Shown here: positions 1-6,019 of the stretch, one piece after another
How the letters are laid out: every line of letters starts with the position of its first letter
Numbering within the stretch: the stretch's first letter is position 1
NCBI GenBank assembly: GCA_013202315.1
Contig: JABMRZ010000431.1
Coordinates: 1-15,951 of the forward strand
DNA length: 15,951 nt
Direction of reading: 5' to 3'
DNA from: Candidatus Tariuqbacter arcticus
GTDB lineage: Bacteria; Electryoneota; Tariuqbacteria; Tariuqbacterales; Tariuqbacteraceae
Program-made: the position numbers and the translations under genes
Notes under the pieces: model-generated
What the model was told of the DNA's origin: nothing
Seen by the model: the letters and a program-made list of their open reading frames with translations, nothing else
Database searches by the model: none

Positions 1-38
1 AAGCGAAGAGCGTCGGGAATCGCTTTGTATTATGGATC

Positions 39-61
39 CGATTCCGGACAAGCCGGAATGA
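39..61 (+). repeat. Copy 1 of a 23-bp dispersed palindromic repeat
   Basis: The 23 bases centred on ATTCCGGACAAGCCGGAAT are the exact reverse complement of 2794-2816. The unit is itself an imperfect palindrome (TTCCGG ... CCGGAA). A looser relative (GGATTCCC ... GGGAATGACAG) lies at 10063-10094, and a fragment (ATTCCGGCT) lies near 3106-3114. All copies are intergenic, as expected for a small REP-like dispersed repeat. Confidence 0.7.
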
Positions 62-97
62 CAAGATAGGAGTTTTCTGGCGGAAATTAAAACACTC

Positions 98-127
98 ACC
101 CACGCGAAATAGCGAGGAACCTATTTT
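98..127 (+). repeat. 30-bp dispersed repeat, copy 1
   Basis: This segment (core CGAAATAGCG, preceded by ACCCAC and followed by GAACC and TTTT) matches 10431-10460 at 25 of 30 positions in the same orientation. It ends 25 bases before the start of the cytochrome b-like gene. The second copy is 281 bases from its nearest downstream gene, so a conserved operator position is not supported and a dispersed repeat is more likely. Confidence 0.5.
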
Positions 128-152
128 AATCCATTTAAAAGAGAGATGATAT

Positions 153-1070
153 ATGATGTTTTTGTACATTTTAGTTTACGCCGCGGCGGCGGTTTTCCTG
201 ATTGCGGTAGTGTGGAGGTTCGTCAAGATAGCTTCCACCCCGATGCATCTGCGCTGGGAATTGTATCCCGTCGCTCATGAAGGGAAGCGTGCCGCCTACG
301 GAGGTTCCTACCTCGAAGAAAGCGAATGGTGGAATAAACCTCGAAAAAAGAATATGATCGGCGAATTGGCGGTGATGATACCCGAAATATTCCTGCTCAA
401 AGCGGTCTGGGAAAACAACCGCAGACTGTGGTATTTCACCTTCTGTCTGCATCATGGTCTATACTGGCTGATTGGGATGGCGGGGTTGATGATAATCCGG
501 CTTGTTCTCATAGCGGCGGGGGTGAATAGTCAGGGTTTAATCTCTATAATTTTTGATATCGCCTCGGTTGTGGGGACGGTCGGTTATCTATTGGGATTCG
601 TTGGTGCTTTGGGAGTGCTGTTTTTGAGGATAATCGACCGGGGGATGAGGGATTTCAGTTCCTTCGCCGCCTATTTCAACCTGGTGTTCTTGTTCCTGAT
701 GTTCGATACCGGTATTTTTTCCATATTGACTTTAAACGGGCATTTTGAAGCGGTGGAGGTTTTTTTAAAAGGATTATTCACCGGCGAATTTTACACTTTG
801 CCAACCGCAGCGGCGGTTCATTTGACCATTATCGTTCTCTTCGCCTTGTATCTTCCCTTTACCCATATGACCCATTTCTTCACCAAATATTTCACCTATC
901 ACTCTGTCCGCTGGAACGATGAACCCAATATCAGGGGAAGCAAGTTGGAAAAATCCATCGGAAAGGTATTGCAATACCCGGTCGGCTGGTCGGCGAAGCA
1001 TATCGGCGCTGACGGTATAAAGAATTGGGGGGAAATAGCGACTTCGGAGGTGCCTCAAGATGACAAGTAG
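153..1070 (+). CDS. Cytochrome b-type membrane subunit, NarI/DsrM/TmcC-like
   Basis: This is a 305-residue integral membrane protein of the respiratory nitrate reductase gamma / DsrM / TmcC superfamily. Hydrophobic segments lie at about 2-22, 103-123, 135-157, 173-193 and 218-238, giving roughly five helices. Candidate axial haem b ligands are His100/His101 at the start of one helix and His223, His238 and His241 near the last (the THMTH segment). Known relatives oxidise or reduce menaquinol and pass electrons to an HdrD-like partner, and the next gene encodes such a protein. The stop overlaps that gene's start by 11 bases. I chose the ATG at 153. The ATG at 156 is an equally possible start, with only a weak AGAG ribosome site upstream. 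The assignment to DsrM versus TmcC or HmcE is not resolved. The family call rests on topology, histidines and context. Confidence 0.8.
   Translation: MMFLYILVYAAAAVFLIAVVWRFVKIASTPMHLRWELYPVAHEGKRAAYGGSYLEESEWWNKPRKKNMIGELAVMIPEIFLLKAVWENNRRLWYFTFCLHHGLYWLIGMAGLMIIRLVLIAAGVNSQGLISIIFDIASVVGTVGYLLGFVGALGVLFLRIIDRGMRDFSSFAAYFNLVFLFLMFDTGIFSILTLNGHFEAVEVFLKGLFTGEFYTLPTAAAVHLTIIVLFALYLPFTHMTHFFTKYFTYHSVRWNDEPNIRGSKLEKSIGKVLQYPVGWSAKHIGADGIKNWGEIATSEVPQDDK
1046..1052 (+). promoter_or_regulatory. Ribosome binding site inside the upstream gene
   Basis: A strong Shine-Dalgarno sequence (GGAGGTG) lies seven bases before the ATG at 1060, within the end of the cytochrome b-like gene. It fixes the downstream start and, with the 11-base overlap, indicates translational coupling. 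Confidence 0.8.
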
Positions 1071-2664
1071 AGCCGCAGTTGAAGATATCAGCAGAGACCC
1101 GGAACAACTCGCCACTCACGACCTGAAAGAATTGATGCCCCTCCCGCCTCCCTACGACAACATCGATGAACAGCCGGGCTGGAAGGCGATAAAAGAGCAG
1201 CAAATACAAGAACTTGAAACTTCCCTCGATGATACCATCGCCCTGGGAATTCCCAAACCCAAGAGTCCGGAAGAAGAGCGGAAACTCGTCGCCGCATTCC
1301 TCGAAGGGCTGCGCAAGCTATTCACCAAGGAGAACAACTGGACCTTCCTCCAGCCCCTGATGTTGAGTATGGAGCATTGCGCCAAATGCCAGACCTGCAG
1401 CGAAGCCTGCCCCATCTATGAATCCAGCGGATATAAGGATATCTACCGTCCCACTTACCGGTCGGAAGTTATCCGCCGTATTTACAATAAATATATCAAA
1501 CCGGGGGGTAAATTCTTCGGTAAATTCAAGCACGGCGACATCGATTTGAACTGGCGGACGGTGGCTCGTTTGATGGAATTGTCCTACCGCTGCACACTAT
1601 GCCGCCGGTGCGCCCAGACCTGCCCCATCGGAGTCGACAATGGTTTGATAACCCACGAACTTCGCAAGCTGTTCAGCCAGGAAATGGGCGTCGCCGCTAA
1701 GGAACTTCATCAGCAGGGTTCACTACTTCAGCTCAGGGTCGGTTCCTCCACCGGGATGAACCCTTTGGTGGTCAAGGACAATATCGAATTCATCGATGAA
1801 GACACCAGCGAGCGCACCGGTTTGACCATAGAAACCCCCTGGGATAAGGAAGGGGCGGATATACTTTTGATACATAATGCGGGTGAAATACTCGCCTGGC
1901 CCGAAAATCCGGGCGCGTTTTCGGTAATATTCGAAGCGGCGGGGGTTAGTTGGACGCTGTCTTCCGAATTAGTGGGATATGACGGCATAAATTATGGGTT
2001 GTGGTATGATGATATTCAGTTAGCCCGGGTGGCGATGAAGCACGCTGAAATAGCTAAGAAGCTGAAGGTGAAGAAAATCGTAGTGGGCGAATGCGGGCAT
2101 GCTCATAAAGCCTTGACTGTAGTCGCCGACCGCGTTTTCAAAGGAGAATATAATATTCCCAGGGAAAGCGCTATGACCGTATTGGAGGAAATCGTCTTCA
2201 GCGGTAAAATCAAGTTCGATCCATCTAAGAACGATTTCCCGGTAACCCTGCACGACCCCTGCAATATGGTGCGGTCGATGGGCATAGTGGAACCTCAGCG
2301 CCGCATTCTCCGCTATCTGGCTCCCCGATTCCGGGAGATGACTCCCACCGGCGTTTATAACTACTGCTGCGGGGGAGGCAGCGGATTCGCCATTATGTCG
2401 CCCTACAATTTCCGCGATTGGCGGCTGAGCGTGTCAGGGCGGATGAAGCTGAAGCAAACGCTGGAAGCGTTCAAGGGTGAACCGGAAGATGAAAATAAAT
2501 ATTTATGCGCACCCTGTTCCAACTGCAAAGGTCAGATTCGCGACCTGTTCGAATACTATGGCGTTTGGGAGAAATCACATATCCTATACGGCGGGCTGGT
2601 GGAATTAATCGTCAACGCTATGGTGGATATTAAAGAAGAGTACATCGAATGGGAATGGCATTAG
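1060..2664 (+). CDS. HdrD/DsrK/TmcB-like iron-sulfur oxidoreductase subunit
   Basis: This 534-residue protein is predicted to be cytoplasmic. It holds two classical [4Fe-4S] motifs, Cys107-110-113-117 and Cys178-181-184-188, followed by a C-terminal heterodisulfide-reductase-type cysteine-rich region: Cys345, Cys401, the CCG pair Cys436-Cys437, and Cys483-Cys486 with Cys489. In HdrD/HdrB and DsrK, cysteines of this region bind a special non-cubane or catalytic [4Fe-4S] centre that handles disulfide or persulfide substrates. The spacing from the CC pair to the last CxxC (45 residues) is longer than in textbook HdrB/HdrD. An N-terminal extension of about 100 residues precedes the ferredoxin part. 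Coupling to the preceding haem b subunit suggests a membrane-anchored menaquinol-linked pair like DsrMK or TmcCB. No DsrJ, DsrO, DsrP or multihaem cytochrome gene is present here, so the physiological partner is unknown. Confidence 0.85.
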   Translation: MTSRAAVEDISRDPEQLATHDLKELMPLPPPYDNIDEQPGWKAIKEQQIQELETSLDDTIALGIPKPKSPEEERKLVAAFLEGLRKLFTKENNWTFLQPLMLSMEHCAKCQTCSEACPIYESSGYKDIYRPTYRSEVIRRIYNKYIKPGGKFFGKFKHGDIDLNWRTVARLMELSYRCTLCRRCAQTCPIGVDNGLITHELRKLFSQEMGVAAKELHQQGSLLQLRVGSSTGMNPLVVKDNIEFIDEDTSERTGLTIETPWDKEGADILLIHNAGEILAWPENPGAFSVIFEAAGVSWTLSSELVGYDGINYGLWYDDIQLARVAMKHAEIAKKLKVKKIVVGECGHAHKALTVVADRVFKGEYNIPRESAMTVLEEIVFSGKIKFDPSKNDFPVTLHDPCNMVRSMGIVEPQRRILRYLAPRFREMTPTGVYNYCCGGGSGFAIMSPYNFRDWRLSVSGRMKLKQTLEAFKGEPEDENKYLCAPCSNCKGQIRDLFEYYGVWEKSHILYGGLVELIVNAMVDIKEEYIEWEWH

Positions 2665-2669
2665 TCAGA

Positions 2670-2723
2670 TGCGAGCTGCGAGAAAATGATGGAAATGACC
2701 CCGGGCTGGGAAGTCCGGGGTTT
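2670..2723 (+). repeat. Terminator-containing repeat module, copy 1
   Basis: A 21-base box at 2670-2690 (GCGAGCTGCGAGAAAATGAT preceded by T) is followed by an 8-base spacer and then a stem-loop block. The same 21-base box, a 7-base spacer and the same stem-loop block with one substitution recur at 5831-5883. Both copies lie just after a plus-strand stop codon, at 6 and 23 bases respectively. Confidence 0.8.
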
Positions 2724-2730
2724 AGTGTTT
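2698..2730 (+). terminator. Intrinsic-terminator-like hairpin after the redox pair
   Basis: ACCCCGGGC (2698-2706) pairs with GTCCGGGGT (2713-2721), with one G-U pair around a TGGGAA loop. A T-rich tail follows (TTTAGTGTTTT). It lies 34 bases past the stop of the HdrD-like gene and would end that operon. Confidence 0.75.
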
Positions 2731-2766
2731 TAAAACATCCACATTCCCTTTTATACCCATACTTAA

Positions 2767-2887
2767 AAAGAATTTCCGATCTTCCTTAACTCGTCATTCC
2801 GGCTTGTCCGGAATCGTTCTCCTTATTTTTCAAAAAGATGGATTGTCACTTAAATTGGAATGACAGCTACCTAATCGGAAATTCTTT
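2767..2887. mobile_element. 121-bp inverted-repeat element, possibly MITE-like
   Basis: The ends AAAGAATTTCCGAT (2767-2780) and ATCGGAAATTCTTT (2874-2887) are perfect 14-bp inverted repeats. A second nested pair, GTCATTCC (2793-2800) and GGAATGAC (2857-2864), lies inside. The 23-bp dispersed repeat at 2794-2816 forms part of the left half. There is no coding capacity. I could not see a clear target-site duplication, so a folded non-mobile structure remains possible. Confidence 0.4.
2794..2816 (-). repeat. Copy 2 of the 23-bp dispersed palindromic repeat
   Basis: These bases are an exact reverse complement of 39-61. This copy sits within the left half of the 2767-2887 inverted-repeat element, on the far side of the redox operon from copy 1, so the two copies bracket that operon in opposite orientation. 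Confidence 0.7.
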
Positions 2888-3184
2888 ATGAAAATCCCTA
2901 TAATTGTCTATCTTATGCACATTGTTGTGGGTTTCACATACAATATTTGACAGTGCTGTGCTTGATTTATTGGGTATGAAATTTGTATATTGATTATTGG
3001 ATACGCCTGCGGCATATAGCATTGAACGAGAAACCCTCATAAGAGGGTCTCTATTCGCGAACACTCTCACAACTTAGAATGAAAATACCTGGCTCGCGGA
3101 CTCGCATTCCGGCTATTCTTAAGGTAAATATTCATCACCACAAAGGCACAAAGATCACAAAGGTTCACAAAGACTAACTAAAAT

Positions 3185-3222
3185 ATTTAAAATGCAAAAT
3201 TAAGAATTTAAAATGCAAAATT
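3185..3222 (+). repeat. AT-rich 17-base direct repeat
   Basis: The 17-mer ATTTAAAATGCAAAATT occurs at 3185-3201 and again at 3206-3222, a period of 21 bases. It is short, AT-rich and intergenic, with no known function. Confidence 0.7.
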
Positions 3223-3290
3223 GAAAACAATTCGTCATTTCGATTTAACTCGTAACTCACAACTAATTGTCTATTAAAAATATAGAACAT

Positions 3291-3311
3291 TGTAAGAGAT
3301 GAACTCTTACA
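3291..3311 (+). repeat. Hairpin in the leader of the secreted-protein gene
   Basis: TGTAAGAG (3291-3298) and CTCTTACA (3304-3311) form an 8-bp perfect stem with a 5-base loop. The stem ends 52 bases before the chosen ATG, so it may lie in the 5' untranslated RNA. No function is known. Confidence 0.5.
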
Positions 3312-3350
3312 GTAAATGGTAAATATTCAACAATTAAAAAAATCAGAACG

Positions 3351-3356
3351 AGGAGG
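3351..3356 (+). promoter_or_regulatory. Ribosome binding site that fixes the start at 3364
   Basis: AGGAGG lies seven bases before the ATG at 3364. An earlier in-frame ATG at 3316 has no such site and would put 16 charged residues before the signal peptide, so 3364 is preferred. Confidence 0.85.
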
Positions 3357-3363
3357 AAACAAA

Positions 3364-5808
3364 ATGAATCACAAAAGATCATTTATTACCATTATTGCAG
3401 CCGTCATACTGCTGATGGTCTGCGCATCATCGCCGTTTGCGGGAGAACTCTACCCTCTCTATCCCAAGATGGTCAAGCTGGATAGAGCGGGCGGCGATTT
3501 AAACAATCAAGGCGGTTTCCCCGTCGACCCGCAATATCCAATAAGTCATCACGATGGAGTAGCGGAATACTACCTCGGCTCCGGCGCGCTTAACGACACA
3601 TTTTTCATAGTCTTCGAGCCGTTAGCGCCCTGTTCGGTGCATTGGGTGGAAATTGAATGGTTCGATGGCGGGAATGTCGACGCCTTCGCCGCCTGGTACA
3701 GCGATGAAGCCAATTTAATGTATCCCGGCGGCATTGCCCCGGAACGGGGGCAGAGTCCGGTCAGCCCCATCGGTGATTTTATCACTCCGTTAGTGCCGAA
3801 TTCCATAATCGGCTACGGCTGGCAAACGCTCGATTTGGGCGGCGTAGAGTGGATTGCGGGCGGGCCGACGGCGCCCGATATATTCGGTGTCGGTTACATC
3901 AAATCATCTGAAACGCCCCATCCCCTGGCAGATGGTGTCAGCGCTTATGGAATAAATTATTCCTATACCTGGTTCGGGGGACCTTGGGTACTACAGCAAG
4001 GTTATGATAATGCCTGGGGCGCGTATTCCTCAGATTATTCCGGTACCGTTGTCGAATTAATGATGACCGCCTGGATCTCCTATATCGGGGGTATGCCCAT
4101 TTTAATTTCAGATGTAACCCCACTGTGCGACTCCTATAGCTTAACCGGTCCCTTCACTGTTTCCTGCCATCTGGAGGATGACCCTCCCGGTATCACCGGT
4201 GATGATTTGGTGCTCCTTCAGTACCAGGTGAACGGCGGTGATATAATCAGCATACCCATGGTTGAGGTGGCTCCCGGTTCGGGCAACTTTCAAGCGGGCA
4301 TCTACGGCAGTTTTTCGCCCGGCGATGAAATCACTTACTGGATATATACTTTGGATGATACCGGCTTGGAGAATATCAGTCTGCCGCAATCATTCGACAT
4401 TGTTGAGCCTGAGAATCCCGACGCCGACCTCCTGCTTGTTGACGATGGTCTCAGTGACCGGTACACCGCCTATCTCGAAGTATTAGACGACAACGGCATC
4501 GAGTACGAATATTGGGAAGTATATGAGCACAACGGCATCGATGAATCGGTGGTCAATTGGGGGTGGGGCAACATTTTGCTCGCAGGTTGGGGCGTTAGCA
4601 CCTTGTCCGCACTGGATGAGCCCAATGCCTATTCCGGTTTCCTGGACGACGGCGGGAATTTGTGTCTCATAGACCAGGATTATTTCTACGCCAATGGGCT
4701 GCCTGCGCAAGGCACATTCGCTCCCGGCGATTTCGCCTACGAATATTTCGGTTTGAATGAATATTGGAACGATCCGATTGCAGCCGATGCGATTTACGCG
4801 GGCGAAGCCGGCGACCCCATCACCGGACCCTTTGAAGATGACCATTATGTGACCTACTGGGATGAAACCGGAATCCATATGTCGATAGGCAGTTTCTGGG
4901 CGGACTATGTCAGCGCCGGCAACGCTGAAGTTATTTTCTACGGCGTCAATGATGCGGAGATCTATGGCGTGAGATATGATGCTGGGACCTTCAAGACGGT
5001 GTTCCTTAGCTTCATGGCGGAGGCTTCCTGCGAAATCGTCAGCGGCAATTGGACAGCCAGCGACCAATTTGAGACCCTTATTCTGAATATCTTCGAATGG
5101 TTCGATACATATACACCTCCGGGCGAGGTATCCATCACTCTCACCCCTCATAATCCGCCCATATACATCCCTTCCGGCGGGGGGAGTTTCCTGTTCGACT
5201 TATTGATAGAAAATACGACCAGCGCGAATTTTACTGTCGATGTCTGGACCGACATCACTCTTCCCGGCGGCGCCGCTTACCCTATAATCATCAGGGAAGG
5301 GGTTGGGCTGCCCGCCGGAGCGAATGTCCTTAGACCGGATTTGACCCAGTTCGTGCCCGGAACTGCACTGCCCGGTGAATATATCTACAATGGTTATGTC
5401 CGCGATCACAACACCTGGGAAGTGTTATCGTATGATTCCTTCCCCTTTGAGAAGCTGCCTGGCGATGGCGCTCCGACACACGATTTAGGCTGGGCTTTAT
5501 TCGGCTGGGATGGTGATGCTCCGCCGGTCGTTTCATCGCTTCCGACTGAATTCAAAGTACATCCACCCTGTCCCAACCCCTTCAATCCCCAGACCACAAT
5601 TTCATTGGAACTGCCGCGGATGAGCCGGGTTGAACTGGAGATTTACAATATTCAGGGGCGGTTGGTGGAAACTCTGTTTGAGGGCTATAAATCGCCCGGC
5701 GTTCATCAATTCACCTGGAATGCGGAAAATCTTCCTTCGGGAATATACTTTTATCAGCTTGAGACCGATTTGGGGAATGAAACGGGGAGGATGGTTTTGA
5801 TGAAATGA
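3364..5808 (+). CDS. Secreted protein with type IX-style C-terminal sorting domain
   Basis: This 814-residue protein has a signal peptide of about 26 residues (basic start, hydrophobic core, ASSPFAG cleavage region). The first half (about 30-345) is predicted all-beta and aromatic-rich, with no recognised domain. Residues about 355-585 begin with DADLLLVDDG and contain alternating hydrophobic strands. They resemble the Rossmann or GATase-like domains often found in FCB secreted proteins; this is inference. Residues about 587-700 look like an Ig-like or CARDB-type domain. Residues about 728-814 form the sorting domain, with CPNPFNPQTTI, YNIQGRLVETL and PSGIYFYQLE. That domain is known to direct export through the type IX secretion system in Bacteroidota and is widespread in related phyla. 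No catalytic motif is evident. It appears to be a single-gene unit with its own terminator. Confidence 0.8.
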   Translation: MNHKRSFITIIAAVILLMVCASSPFAGELYPLYPKMVKLDRAGGDLNNQGGFPVDPQYPISHHDGVAEYYLGSGALNDTFFIVFEPLAPCSVHWVEIEWFDGGNVDAFAAWYSDEANLMYPGGIAPERGQSPVSPIGDFITPLVPNSIIGYGWQTLDLGGVEWIAGGPTAPDIFGVGYIKSSETPHPLADGVSAYGINYSYTWFGGPWVLQQGYDNAWGAYSSDYSGTVVELMMTAWISYIGGMPILISDVTPLCDSYSLTGPFTVSCHLEDDPPGITGDDLVLLQYQVNGGDIISIPMVEVAPGSGNFQAGIYGSFSPGDEITYWIYTLDDTGLENISLPQSFDIVEPENPDADLLLVDDGLSDRYTAYLEVLDDNGIEYEYWEVYEHNGIDESVVNWGWGNILLAGWGVSTLSALDEPNAYSGFLDDGGNLCLIDQDYFYANGLPAQGTFAPGDFAYEYFGLNEYWNDPIAADAIYAGEAGDPITGPFEDDHYVTYWDETGIHMSIGSFWADYVSAGNAEVIFYGVNDAEIYGVRYDAGTFKTVFLSFMAEASCEIVSGNWTASDQFETLILNIFEWFDTYTPPGEVSITLTPHNPPIYIPSGGGSFLFDLLIENTTSANFTVDVWTDITLPGGAAYPIIIREGVGLPAGANVLRPDLTQFVPGTALPGEYIYNGYVRDHNTWEVLSYDSFPFEKLPGDGAPTHDLGWALFGWDGDAPPVVSSLPTEFKVHPPCPNPFNPQTTISLELPRMSRVELEIYNIQGRLVETLFEGYKSPGVHQFTWNAENLPSGIYFYQLETDLGNETGRMVLMK

Positions 5809-5830
5809 TGAATACTGAATGCTGAATAGC

Positions 5831-5886
5831 TGCGAGCTGCGAGAAAATGATAAAGGAGCCCCGGGCTGGGAAGTACGGGGTTTTTT
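5831..5886 (+). repeat. Terminator-containing repeat module, copy 2
   Basis: This is the second copy of the module at 2670-2723. The 21-base box is at 5831-5851, the spacer is AAAGGAG, and the stem-loop block starts at 5859. It differs from copy 1 mainly in the spacer and in one stem base. Confidence 0.8.
5859..5886 (+). terminator. Intrinsic terminator after the secreted-protein gene
   Basis: CCCCGGGC (5859-5866) pairs with GTACGGGG (5873-5880) around the loop TGGGAA, with one G-A mismatch and one G-U pair. Six T residues follow. It lies 50 bases past the stop codon and has a stronger T tract than copy 1. Confidence 0.8.
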
Positions 5887-5957
5887 ACAGAATACTTAAC
5901 ATCACATAATGCTTCTTTGTTAATTCGGTAACAGCCGCAATGAGGGAGCATGTAGAA

Positions 5958-5981
5958 AAGGGCGTTCGATTGAACGCCCTT
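5958..5981 (-). terminator. Perfect palindrome acting as likely terminator for the Tricorn-like gene
   Basis: AAGGGCGTTC (5958-5967) and GAACGCCCTT (5972-5981) form a perfect 10-bp stem with a 4-base loop. Read on the minus strand, it lies 38 bases past the protease stop codon and runs into TTTTC, which fits an intrinsic terminator. The flanks (TGTA ... TACA) and the GGG/CCC arms place it in the same palindromic repeat family as 10267-10294 and the window-end hairpins. Confidence 0.6.
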
Positions 5982-6019
5982 ACATCATTAATTTCAAGCT
6001 TCTTAAGATTAAGTCTGTA

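Larger units (their letters stand above)
1..152. other. Leader region of the redox operon with dispersed repeats
   Basis: No gene is visible. The first 25 bases can form a hairpin (AAGCGA at 1-6 with TCGCTT at 20-25). A 23-base segment at 39-61 is the exact reverse complement of one at 2794-2816. A 30-base segment at 98-127 recurs imperfectly at 10431-10460. I found no convincing -35/-10 pair. The purine-rich stretch GAGAG at about 141-145 is the likely weak ribosome binding site for the ATG at 153. Confidence 0.6.
2665..3363. other. Gene-poor repeat-rich intergenic region
   Basis: I see no convincing gene in these 699 bases. They hold the terminator module (2670-2723), a 121-bp inverted-repeat element (2767-2887), and a CACAAAG-rich stretch at about 3138-3174. 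They also hold a 17-base direct repeat (3185-3201 and 3206-3222, core TTTAAAATGCAAAATT), a hairpin (3291-3311) in the probable leader of the next gene, and a duplicated 12-mer GGTAAATATTCA (3123 and 3318). A small imperfect hairpin built on ACCCTC/GAGGGT sits near 3033-3048. One minus-strand reading frame (2867-3070) lacks any recognisable feature. Confidence 0.7.

Noticed and set aside
153..2664. Calling the redox pair a true dissimilatory sulfite reduction operon (dsrMK)
   Set aside because: No other dsr gene is present in the window, and relatives of this pair occur in several pathways, so I kept a family-level name without a gene symbol.
2867..3070. 67-codon minus-strand open frame in the intergenic repeats
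   Set aside because: It overlaps the inverted-repeat element and has no ribosome site, domain or signal.
3138..3222. Possible CRISPR-like array from the CACAAAG units and the 17-base direct repeat
   Set aside because: The units are short, irregular and without spacers of uniform length, and no cas gene is nearby.
3316..3363. Upstream in-frame ATG that would lengthen the secreted protein by 16 residues
   Set aside because: It has no ribosome site and would place a charged stretch before the signal peptide. AGGAGG at 3351-3356 fits the ATG at 3364.
4483..5151. 222-codon minus-strand open frame opposite the secreted-protein gene
   Set aside because: It lies wholly inside a coherent plus-strand gene with a signal peptide and sorting domain, so it is a shadow frame.
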